Positions 9,463 to 17,298 of a DNA stretch of 64,000 nucleotides are shown here, in pieces (position 1 is the first letter of the stretch; every line of letters starts with the position of its first letter). A program made the translations under genes and the position numbers. The stretch is from JAPOUP01 sp965221405 (GTDB lineage Bacteria; Pseudomonadota; Alphaproteobacteria; Rhodobacterales; Rhodobacteraceae). The DNA lies in NCBI GenBank assembly GCA_965221405.1, contig CBDCSE010000003.1, positions 705,315-769,314 on the forward strand, given 5' to 3'. The notes under the pieces were generated by a model. The model saw nothing but the letters and a program-made list of their open reading frames with translations. It had not been told where the DNA came from and did no database searches.

Positions 9463-10716
9463 ATGGGCTTCGAGAGAGACAGACTCCAGGCATTCATTCG
9501 CACCAGTGAAGGCGATCCGCCTCCGGTCTTTGCCGGTCGCAAGGAGATCCTCAGGGACATAAGCGAGACGGCGGATGTGGCTTGGAAGGGCGAGGGCGCA
9601 TCTGCCCATGGGGCCGCGAAGGCCACCCGCATCATCCAGGGTGCCCCCGGTGCAGGCAAGAGCGCGATCCTCGCCAAACTGGTCTCTCGATTTCTTGGGT
9701 CGGATGCCGAAACATCCGCCCCCAGGGTGGTGGTTCTGTCCAGTGAAATGCTCTCGGGAAGCATGCCTCAGGCGTTGGCTGCCGTGAGAGCCACTGCCGA
9801 GATGGACCAGACCAGTTGGTTCACCCGGATGCGGAAAGCTCTGGACGGTGTCTCGGTGTCAGCAGGTGTTGCCGGATTCTCGTTGGGTCTTGCCCGTCAT
9901 GGCGACAGCAGGACCCCCTCGGACCTCTTTGATCTTGCTACCGACCTTCCTGGTGATTCATGGCGGTTTCCCATGATCATTGCCATCGACGAAGCCCAGC
10001 GTTTCAGGGGTGGGCCAGACACCCCGCATGCGCACTTCCTGCAGTCGATCCACGGTGCAAGTACAGGTCTTCCTCTTACTCTAGTTCTGGCCGGTCTCGG
10101 CGATACCACCGACCGGGTCAGGGACATGGACCTGACCCGTATGCTGAACATTCACGATATCGGTGCCTTGGCACCTTACGATGTCTCATACTTCATGCGC
10201 GCTTCATGCAGGTATTTCGGCATGGATCCCCGCGGTCATGAGGAGTGCCTTAACGCCTTGGCCTGTCCCTGCGAAGGTTGGCCCCGCCATCTTCACTTTG
10301 CCCTTCGGGCGCTTGGTCTGGAGGCGCTCAGGACCGAAGGCGACCTGTCCCGTGTTGACTGGGAGAACACCTTGAATATGGCCAGGGATAACCGCATCCG
10401 CTACTACCGGGGACAGCAGTCTCGTGAAATGAAGGGGTCATCTGCCTTGGTCGCTCGCGTGATGCGTGATGTGCGACCGGGTGATGGAAAGAGCGATGTG
10501 GTTGACAGTATAGAACGTTATGCTGGATCCGAACCTTCCAGCAGGTGGCAGCTGCCCGAGACCATGACACCCCGTGCCTTCGTCGACCATCTCATTCATC
10601 AGGGTGCCCTTCATGAAGCATCGGACCAGACCCTCACCTGCCCGATCCCATCCTTTCGGGCCTATCTCGTCCGGGTTGGGGGCCTTACGCTTAGGGAAAC
10701 TTCTTCCTCCCTTTGA
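9463..10716 (+). CDS. Orphan AAA/STAND-like ATPase of unknown function
   Basis: A 417-residue P-loop protein. Walker A is GAPGAGKS near residue 65 and Walker B is IIAIDEAQRF near 171. The layout (short N-terminal 'FAGRKEIL' segment, ATPase core, then a helical and winged-helix-like C-terminus) recalls ORC/Cdc6-like or STAND ATPases that respond to a trigger. No transposase, nuclease or membrane partner adjoins it. Downstream and convergent is a frameshifted antitoxin, then an orphan HigA, so this is an accessory segment. Function not assigned. Confidence 0.7.
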   Translation: MGFERDRLQAFIRTSEGDPPPVFAGRKEILRDISETADVAWKGEGASAHGAAKATRIIQGAPGAGKSAILAKLVSRFLGSDAETSAPRVVVLSSEMLSGSMPQALAAVRATAEMDQTSWFTRMRKALDGVSVSAGVAGFSLGLARHGDSRTPSDLFDLATDLPGDSWRFPMIIAIDEAQRFRGGPDTPHAHFLQSIHGASTGLPLTLVLAGLGDTTDRVRDMDLTRMLNIHDIGALAPYDVSYFMRASCRYFGMDPRGHEECLNALACPCEGWPRHLHFALRALGLEALRTEGDLSRVDWENTLNMARDNRIRYYRGQQSREMKGSSALVARVMRDVRPGDGKSDVVDSIERYAGSEPSSRWQLPETMTPRAFVDHLIHQGALHEASDQTLTCPIPSFRAYLVRVGGLTLRETSSSL

Positions 10717-10814
10717 ACGGTCCGGTGCCAATTCTGGACGCCGACCGAAGGTAAGGGGGTGCGGATCTGTCTTGATGTGAAATCGTGAGCTCCCGCCATG
10801 CCCTGGAATCCAGC

Positions 10815-11040
10815 CCGGCTTTTCACACCATAGTGCCTCAGGGCGTCTTCAAGTGGAATGGTTCGTGTCTTTCCCGAACGGATGTCGAGCAGGCGACCTT
10901 CGGCAAGATGCAGTTCCGCGAGATCGTCGAGATGCGAAAGGATGGGCCTCACGGGCGTAATGGCTCTTTGTTCTCCCGGTTTTCCCGGCGAGAAACTCAA
11001 GGCGGGACTCAATGTCGGCTTGAAGTCGGATCGACAGCAT
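10815..11040 (-). pseudogene. RelB-like antitoxin broken by one inserted base
   Basis: The minus strand from 11040 encodes MLSIRLQADIESRLEFLAG...YAREA, a typical ribbon-helix-helix RelB/CopG-type antitoxin start. The reading then continues one frame over as ILSHLDDLAELHLAEGRL...IPLEDALRHYGV, the usual second half. The break is one extra G in the GGG at 10944-10946 (plus strand). No RelE-type toxin follows: the downstream side is the convergent ATPase gene. A decayed half of a TA module. Confidence 0.75.
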
Positions 11041-11281
11041 CGCGTTCCCCTTGCCATGCGGAATGTGTATCATCATGTGGGATATGTCCGGAATCCGGAC
11101 CATGTCTGTCACGGATGGGCACGGGCCGTAGAGGAGCGTCCTGGAGCGTTCGGGCTTCCTCATCGTCCCCGACATGGCGAGATACAGGGTCCGCCAGTCC
11201 GGTATTCTGACTGTCTGGAACAGCGCACGGGCCAGATTCCTCGGTCAATCTGGATCTGCTACTTTCCGGCATCGAGACGGG

Positions 11282-11572
11282 ATGATGCCTCCACGCCTCC
11301 ACATCACGGTACTTATCCTGACCGAGGCTCTTAAGGAGTTGGGCTTGAGCGTTTCAGCGGCGTTGCGAATTCCCGGCGCGCGCCGGGCGATGCTGTCATA
11401 TCTTGTGAACGGCAACGCCTTGCTGTCGTCCGAGAGGGGCCGGCGGATGGAAAAGGCTTTCGGTCTCAGCTTGGACCTGCTGTTGCGGATACAGGCACGG
11501 TACGACGCGATGCAGAGGTGTGACCAGGCTGACGGGACCGACGTCCGACGTTATGCCTATCGGCTGACATGA
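11282..11572 (+). CDS. HigA-family antitoxin, orphan
   Basis: A 96-residue helix-turn-helix protein resembling HigA antitoxins. The hallmarks are LTEALKELGLSVSAAL, ARRAMLSYLVNGNALLSSE and a C-terminal FGLSLDLLLRIQARYDAMQR. HigA normally binds the HigB ribonuclease and represses its own operon. No HigB could be seen just upstream, so this looks like an orphan or remnant. Two overlapping ATGs (11282, 11285) are possible starts. Confidence 0.65.
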   Translation: MMPPRLHITVLILTEALKELGLSVSAALRIPGARRAMLSYLVNGNALLSSERGRRMEKAFGLSLDLLLRIQARYDAMQRCDQADGTDVRRYAYRLT

Positions 11573-11880
11573 TCGGCGCCGTGCGAATTTTCTCGATCAT
11601 CCTCCAGTCATCGCTGGTCCTACGGCGCTGTTTCCGGAAAGATCCTTTTCGCCAGGCTGCTTGAGTATGGAATCTGAATCGTCTCCAATGACCGTAAGCG
11701 GCAACCGCTTTGGATTTCCCCAACCCGCGTGTCGGCTTGGCCATTCATTTTGGCTGCAGGGTGGCTTCGCTGAGAGCAATGACCGATTTGACGGGATCGG
11801 GGTCCTTGGGTCACCGTACCCGGAACTCCAAATCTTCCGTAGCGGACGGGACAGGTCGACTCCCTGATTTGAATCCGATT
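11573..11880. other. Intergenic stretch without a recognised gene
   Basis: About 300 bp between the convergent HigA-like and aminotransferase genes. Nothing recognised. Confidence 0.45.
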
Positions 11881-13236
11881 TCACCCAACCGAAGAGAATC
11901 CGGCCTCAAGTGCATCCAGTATGATCCGGACATCCTCCTCTGTCAGTATGAGCGGTGGTGATATCAAGATGTTGTTGCCGGATATCCGAACCATCGCGCC
12001 GGCACGGAAAGTGCCGTCCCTGACCTGTTCGATCACTTTCCCGTCGATCGGAGTCTTTGCTTCACGGTCTTCCACAAGCTCGATGCAGAGCATTAGACCA
12101 TGACCGCCACGGACATCACCAATTATTTCGTGGCGTTCCATAAGCGTCTGTATGCCTGACCAGAGTTCCGCTCCCCTTGCCGCCGCATTCCTGTGAACCT
12201 GGAGCTTGATTGTCTCGTCAATGCAGGCCAGAGCTGCCGCGGCGCCGACCGGATGGCCGGAATAGGTGTAGCCGTGGCCTATCATAGCTTTCGACGCCTC
12301 ACCACTCTCGAAGGTTTCCGCCACCGAGTCGCAGATCATGACGGCACCGAAAGGGAAATAGCCGTTGGTGATGGCTTTGGCGGTCGTGGCCATGTCGGGC
12401 CGAACCCCCCAGTGGCGCGCGCCTGTCCAGTCGCCCGTGCGCCCGAAACCGGTGATGACCTCGTCACTGATCAGAAGGATGCCGTGTCTGGCGGTGATCT
12501 CGCGCACACCCCACATGAAACTGTCATGGGGCACGATTACGCCGCCTGCGCCGAGCACCGGTTCCATTATCATGGCCGCGATCGTGTCGGCGCCCTGAAA
12601 CGCTATTTCGTCCTCAAGTGAGTTCAGGCAGAGTTGGGAGAGCCGCTCCGGATCCGTCTCATTGAATGGATTTCTGTAGGCGTATGGCGACGGAATGTGA
12701 AAGCAGCCCGACAGCAGAGGCTCGTAGGGCTTGCGGAAATTGGCGTTCCCGTTAACGGATGCGCCGCCGAACTGGGTGCCGTGATAGCCTTTCTTCAGGG
12801 AGAGGAACTTGAAACGGCCCCCCTCACCTTTGATCTTGTGGTATTGTCGGGCAAGTCTCAGGGCTGTCTCCACGCTGTCACCGCCCCCGGAGGTGTAGAA
12901 CGCGCGGGAAAGGCCATCGGGCATGAAGAAGTCATGCAGCAGTTCAGAGAGTTCGATGATCACGTCGCTGGTCGTACCGCGGAAGGCGGAATAATACGGA
13001 AGGCGGTCGAGCTGGCTCGCGATGGCGTTCTTTACCGGTTCGCAGGAAAACCCCAGATTGACATTCCAGAGCCCTCCCACGGCATCAACAACCTCATGGC
13101 CGTCAATGTCGCGGATGCGGGTGCCGTGCGCCTCCGTGATGATCGTGGGTGGATTGGCACGCATATCTCCGGGGTGGGCCATCGGATGCCAGAGATGGCG
13201 GGCGTTGTGTTCCTTGAGGAAATTGCTGTCTTTCAT
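11881..13236 (-). CDS. Class III PLP-dependent aminotransferase
   Basis: A 451-residue omega-amino acid/pyruvate-type aminotransferase. The fold type I landmarks are present: TSGGGDSVETALRLARQYH near residue 108, SDEVITGFGRTG near 252 for PLP ring binding, and the Schiff-base lysine in TTAKAITNGYFPFGA near 285. Closest in style to the 'aspartate aminotransferase family' proteins of Rhodobacterales that act on taurine, putrescine or beta-alanine; substrate not resolved. I chose MKDSNFLKEHN over a Met 14 codons upstream because it matches relatives. Complete. Confidence 0.88.
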   Translation of the reverse strand: MKDSNFLKEHNARHLWHPMAHPGDMRANPPTIITEAHGTRIRDIDGHEVVDAVGGLWNVNLGFSCEPVKNAIASQLDRLPYYSAFRGTTSDVIIELSELLHDFFMPDGLSRAFYTSGGGDSVETALRLARQYHKIKGEGGRFKFLSLKKGYHGTQFGGASVNGNANFRKPYEPLLSGCFHIPSPYAYRNPFNETDPERLSQLCLNSLEDEIAFQGADTIAAMIMEPVLGAGGVIVPHDSFMWGVREITARHGILLISDEVITGFGRTGDWTGARHWGVRPDMATTAKAITNGYFPFGAVMICDSVAETFESGEASKAMIGHGYTYSGHPVGAAAALACIDETIKLQVHRNAAARGAELWSGIQTLMERHEIIGDVRGGHGLMLCIELVEDREAKTPIDGKVIEQVRDGTFRAGAMVRISGNNILISPPLILTEEDVRIILDALEAGFSSVG

Positions 13237-13579
13237 GGATCGTGCCTTTCGGGACAGTTGTAATCGAGCGCATATCAACGAATGGCTCGGCGTGGCATCC
13301 GATGGTATCCGGCGGAGAGAGGCGCAAGGATCCCGGTTCGCGGGCCCCGCATCCCCAATCGCGGGTCAAGATGCAACCCCAAACTGGATGTATTCCGCAA
13401 ACTTCGGTCAGGCCAGTTTTGGCCGAGCCGCGTTCCAGTGCGGGAAGCCGCCGGAAGATGCCATGAGACGCACCGTCGTCTGCCCTTGGGGGCGATTCGG
13501 TCCAAGGACTGCGGGCATCAGCATTTGGTGGCAAGGGGGCCGACAGGCGGCACCCCTTGCCGACTGAAAGGAGAGACCG

Positions 13580-13759
13580 ATGGTTGATTCACTCGCCCCC
13601 TTCGACGGGGAGACCACAACGGTCCACGCGGCGCTGCAGGTGAGCGGCACCGGCTGGATCCTCGCCGTGGGCGATCCGGCCGCTGCGTCGGGGGGTGGGC
13701 CTTCGGTGGCTTTCCCCGAATGGACTCTGGTCGGGGCACCTGGATCGAGATCGTCATAA
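13580..13759 (+). pseudogene. IS110-like transposase N-terminal remnant
   Basis: A 59-codon frame with a strong AAAGGAGA ribosome site 6 bp before its ATG. The start MVDSLAPFDGETTTVHAALQ followed by VSGTGWILAV resembles the N-terminus of one IS110 subgroup, where a RuvC-like domain opens with a short strand after such a leader. It ends early at a TAA, and downstream DNA shows no continuation I can recognise, so it is a truncated copy at best. The 340 bp before it (13237-13579) hold nothing recognised. Confidence 0.35.
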
Positions 13760-13947
13760 CCACCTCCGGCACCACGTAAGGAATGCCCGGAACGGATTTG
13801 CGGCATCGGGCTCCGGATCCTCCTACACCGTTATGACGCCGACCATGCCAAGGACCGAGCCAACCCGGAGCTTCTCTTCCGACGTCCAAACCAGTCACGG
13901 GAAGCCCCATTCATCGCTCAATCCGCAAATCCGTCAAGAATGGGTCT

Positions 13948-13979
13948 ATATGATCTTGAAGCTAATGTCATATGATCTT
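13948..13979 (+). promoter_or_regulatory. Paired ATATGATCTT boxes before the Xre-RES operon
   Basis: The decamer ATATGATCTT occurs at 13948-13957 and 13970-13979, exactly 22 bp apart, or two helical turns, and ends 32 bp before the antitoxin ATG. The second copy also includes a TATGAT -10-like hexamer. Xre-type antitoxins repress their own promoters, so these are good operator candidates. Binding is inferred. Confidence 0.5.
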
Positions 13980-14011
13980 ATCATCGTCAAAGCGATATTC
14001 AGGAGCACTGC

Positions 14012-14401
14012 ATGAAAAGCCCCGTTCTGGAACGTTCCGTACCTGACCAGCAGGGGGTTGCCCTCAAGGCTTTCGCACGGATCGCCGACGCTTGGTCGCT
14101 GACCCAGCGTGAGGCCGCTGGACTCGCGGATATGTCGGAATCGACATGGAAGCGGGCCAGGAAACCCGGTTTCGCCGGCGGTCTCACGCGCGACCAGATG
14201 TTGCGCCTCAGCGCACTCATCGGCGTTTACAGGTCGCTCGAGCTTTACTTCAACGAACCGATTTGCCGGGAGTGGGTGAAGCTGCCCAACCAGGGGCCGG
14301 AATTTGATGGTGCCCGCCCCGTGGAGGCAATGATCGCGGGCGGACTGCCCAAGATCCTTCGTGTGCGGGGATACCTGGACGCACTCAGGGGCGGTGCGTG
14401 A
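14012..14401 (+). CDS. Xre/ParS-type antitoxin of a RES TA system
   Basis: A 129-residue antitoxin of the MbcA/ParS/Xre family. The N-terminal helix-turn-helix is visible in WSLTQREAAGLADMSESTWKR, and the C-terminal toxin-binding part ends GLPKILRVRGYLDALRGG, typical of this group. It neutralises the RES toxin by blocking its active site and represses the operon. The CAGGAGC ribosome site sits 6 bp before the ATG. Its TGA stop overlaps the GTG start of the toxin gene (GTGA), so translation is coupled. Confidence 0.88.
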   Translation: MKSPVLERSVPDQQGVALKAFARIADAWSLTQREAAGLADMSESTWKRARKPGFAGGLTRDQMLRLSALIGVYRSLELYFNEPICREWVKLPNQGPEFDGARPVEAMIAGGLPKILRVRGYLDALRGGA

Positions 14402-15087
14402 GATTCACGGCGATCAATGAGCGCGCGCTGGTTAGGCTGGTTTCCAAAACCCATCACAAACCCCCGGTCCTGCGAGGCCTGGTCGACAGCGATGAGGAGG
14501 TGGCCGTTCTCACGGAGATCGCGGGTGAGACCAGCGCACGGCTGATCGCGGAACGCGACGGCAGTCTCGCGCTCGACCGCCGGGAACTGGCCTTCGTGCG
14601 GTGGTCGCATGATCTCAAACTTTACGGGCAAAGCCATATCAACGCGGCGTTCGCCTACACGAAGGGTTCGGGTAACCGGTTCAACGGCGGTGATCGGGGC
14701 GCTTGGTATTGCGCCCGGGAGATGCTGACGGGTGCACGGGACGTGGGGTTCCACCGGACCCGCGAGCTTGGCTTCATCGGCCGCTACGACCAGGAGGCGC
14801 ACTACGTGGAACTGCTGGCGGACTTCATCGGCGATTTTCCGGACCTGCACGGAGAGACGCATCCCGCGCTCGATCCCGACCCCGAGCGCGGCTACCCAGC
14901 CGGACAGCGCCTCGCTGCCGAATTGCGGGCAGAAAGGCATCGCGGGCTGATCTATCCGTCCCTGCGCCATCAGGGTGGATGGTGCTTTGTCGCCTTCGAT
15001 CCCGGCATCATCCAGAATGTCCGCCCGGGCGCGAGTTGGAAGCTTATCTGGAATGGTGCGCCTGAGTTCACGATCGATAGGTTGTGA
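14398..15087 (+). CDS. RES-domain toxin, NAD+ phosphorylase family
   Basis: A 229-residue RES protein. Family members such as MbcT deplete the cell of NAD+ when not held by their Xre partner. The conserved Arg-X-Asn/Ser segment appears as GNRFNGGDRGAWYCA, with further family residues in EAHYVELL and YPSLRHQGGWCFVAFDP near the C-terminus. Starts with GTG overlapping the antitoxin stop. Complete, so the module may be active. Confidence 0.87.
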   Translation: MRFTAINERALVRLVSKTHHKPPVLRGLVDSDEEVAVLTEIAGETSARLIAERDGSLALDRRELAFVRWSHDLKLYGQSHINAAFAYTKGSGNRFNGGDRGAWYCAREMLTGARDVGFHRTRELGFIGRYDQEAHYVELLADFIGDFPDLHGETHPALDPDPERGYPAGQRLAAELRAERHRGLIYPSLRHQGGWCFVAFDPGIIQNVRPGASWKLIWNGAPEFTIDRL

Positions 15088-15849
15088 CGTCTCTCGAAAG
15101 CCGCCTGGGCGTGACCCGCGCCGTATCAACAGGTTCCGGAGATGTCTGGGCCGTGTACGGATGGCTGTGTGTGTGGATGATCCTGATAGCACCGATATTG
15201 ATCCCAGGGGTGGCTGGACCCGCACCTCGATCCGTATGCGCCCTGTCGTCCCCGACGAGCTTTTACCGATCCAGGTGCCCGATACGTTCCTTGCCGAAGT
15301 CGCGTTTCAGGGCGGTGAGCGTCGGGTGCACGCCAGATTTTTTGGTTTGACCTGAATCCGTTTTCCATACCTGCACGAGTGCGCTGTTGGTGCTGGGGAA
15401 CTGCTGCAGGAAACTGGGCGGTGGGAAAGGTTCGCGCCATGGAAGGCCCGGCGGATCGCCACAGCCTGACCTAAAATCTGGCGTGCACCCGTGAGCGTCG
15501 CGGCGGTTTTCCTAACTCGCGCATGTCGGCTATATGAAGGTCGATGAAGTCACCAAAGTTCTGGTGGCGCGAGGCGGACGAGGCCTTGTGCGGCGTCAGC
15601 CTCGCATGCACCCGGGTTTTCTTTCGATGCGGGCGGCGAGATAGGCATCGGCGCGGCGGGAAAACGTCACTGGTGGCGGCCCTCGCGTCTGACCCGGATC
15701 GGCTGGATGCCGGAGGGAAGCTTGGTGATGGAGGCCGTTTTCGTGTGGGCTGTGTGTGCGATGGGTCGTCATAGAGGGGCGAATTCAGGGACACCGAGGC
15801 GTATTTCGGTGGAGCCACATCCATCGCCACATGTTTGAAGACACACAAA
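15088..15849. other. 760 bp without a recognised gene
   Basis: Between the RES toxin and dusA. Frames on both strands are short and of low complexity. No transposase fragment could be identified with confidence. The last 60 bp are AT-rich and should contain the dusA promoter. Confidence 0.45.
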
Positions 15850-16830
15850 ATGAATATAAATCAACATGCTAGGCTCTCGACAGCCCCGATGATGAACTGC
15901 ACTGACCGCCACTGCAGGTACCTTCACCGGCTCATGTCGCGTCACGCGCTGCTATACTCGGAAATGATTGCGGCCCCGGCTTTGGTCCGCGCGGGGGCAT
16001 GGCACCTCCTGGATTTCGATCCTGCCGAGCATCCTGTCGCGGTGCAGCTCGGCGGATCGGAACCGCGGGAACTGGCGGCGGCCGCGGCTATGGCGGCCGA
16101 CGCGGGATACGACGAGATCAATCTCAATGTCGGATGCCCGTCGGACCGGGTCCGGTCGGGATGTTTCGGTGCCGTGCTGATGAAGCGGCCTGCGCTGGTC
16201 GGGGAATGCGTTGCGGCGATGATCGCGGCCCAGCCCGCTGAGGTTACCGTGAAATGCAGGATCGGTGTGGATGAACAGGTATGTGAGGAGACGCTGCCCG
16301 CGTTCATAGAGACCATGCGTGCGGCGGGTGTGCGGCGAATGGCCATCCATGCGCGCAAGGCATGGCTGCAGGGCCTCAGCCCGAAGGAGAATCGGGAAAT
16401 TCCACCATTGGACTATCCGCTTGTCTATCGCGCGAAACAGGCCTTTCCGGATATCCACATGTCGATCAACGGAGGGATCGGGTCGCTTGAGGAGGTGAAT
16501 GCGCATCTGGCGAGGGGAATGGACGGGGTCATGCTCGGCCGTGCGGCATACAACGCACCCTCGGATATCCTTTTGCGCGTTGACAGCGAGATATTCGGCG
16601 ATCAGTCGGTCAGGACAGCTTGGGAGGTGGTGGAACTTATGCGGCCTTACATCGCCGGGCATCTGGCCAGGGGCGGCCGTCTGCGCGACGTCGTGCGACA
16701 TATGCTTGGGCTGTTCTCCGGGCGCTACGGCGCACGCTCCTGGCGGCGAACCCTCTCGGAACAGGGAAGCCGGGATGGGGCCGGGCTGGAGGTTATTGAC
16801 ATGGCACTGGCATCTGTCGGCGATGGATAG
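15850..16830 (+). CDS. dusA: tRNA-dihydrouridine synthase DusA
   Basis: A 326-residue flavoenzyme that reduces uridine to dihydrouridine in the tRNA D-loop. The FMN-binding barrel starts LSTAPMMNCTDRHCRYLHRL, followed by LNVGCPSDRV with the catalytic Cys in the usual position, and later the conserved HARKAWLQGLSPKENR and INGGIGS. DusA subtype is supported by the C-terminal LGLFSGRYGARSWRRTLSEQ. I use the ATG at 15850; a TTG 15 bp upstream is less likely. It overlaps the next gene by 8 bp. Confidence 0.94.
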   Translation: MNINQHARLSTAPMMNCTDRHCRYLHRLMSRHALLYSEMIAAPALVRAGAWHLLDFDPAEHPVAVQLGGSEPRELAAAAAMAADAGYDEINLNVGCPSDRVRSGCFGAVLMKRPALVGECVAAMIAAQPAEVTVKCRIGVDEQVCEETLPAFIETMRAAGVRRMAIHARKAWLQGLSPKENREIPPLDYPLVYRAKQAFPDIHMSINGGIGSLEEVNAHLARGMDGVMLGRAAYNAPSDILLRVDSEIFGDQSVRTAWEVVELMRPYIAGHLARGGRLRDVVRHMLGLFSGRYGARSWRRTLSEQGSRDGAGLEVIDMALASVGDG

Positions 16831-17156
16831 CCACCTGACGGAGATCGAGGGGTATCGCTCCCTTGGGTGGGTCCGGATTCCATTCGATGTGGAACTGCTT
16901 GATTGGGTATCGGCGGCACTGCCCGCCGCCCGCGACGCGGTCCGGGCCCCGGAGAACGCCGATTGGCATGTGTGCGAGGGGACCTGGTTCATTGGCGTGA
17001 ACGCTCTGCCAAACGAGGCGGATGGATCCGTCGACGGGAAGACGCCGCTCCGCGGTAGAGCGGTCGAGACCGTTGCGGCGCTCGGATTTTCCATCCGCCG
17101 CTGGGACCGCGCCCAGATCTCGGTGATTTATCCCGGTTATCCACGTCCGCGGGAAG

Positions 17157-17298
17157 AGGAGTCCGCGGCCGCCTTTGCATACCGGAAATATCGGGATGCC
17201 GCGCATGTGGACGGCCTGACCCGCGTCGGGTCAGGACGGCGAATGTTGCATGAGCCGCATGCCTTCATCATGGGAGTTCCGCTGACACGGGTAGGGCC
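17157..17298 (+). repeat. Left 142-bp target site duplication of IS copy 1
   Basis: This 142-bp stretch is repeated without visible change at 19260-19401, on the other side of the IS. It belongs to the interrupted dioxygenase gene. IS1634-family elements are known for very long, variable target duplications. Confidence 0.93.

Noticed and set aside
11041..11281. HigB toxin upstream of the HigA-like gene
   Set aside because: No frame on either strand shows HigB residues; the region instead holds the start of the RelB-like pseudogene on the other strand.
15088..15849. Transposase or secreted-protein remnant between the RES toxin and dusA
   Set aside because: Short frames only; none gave a recognisable motif, so not annotated as a gene.
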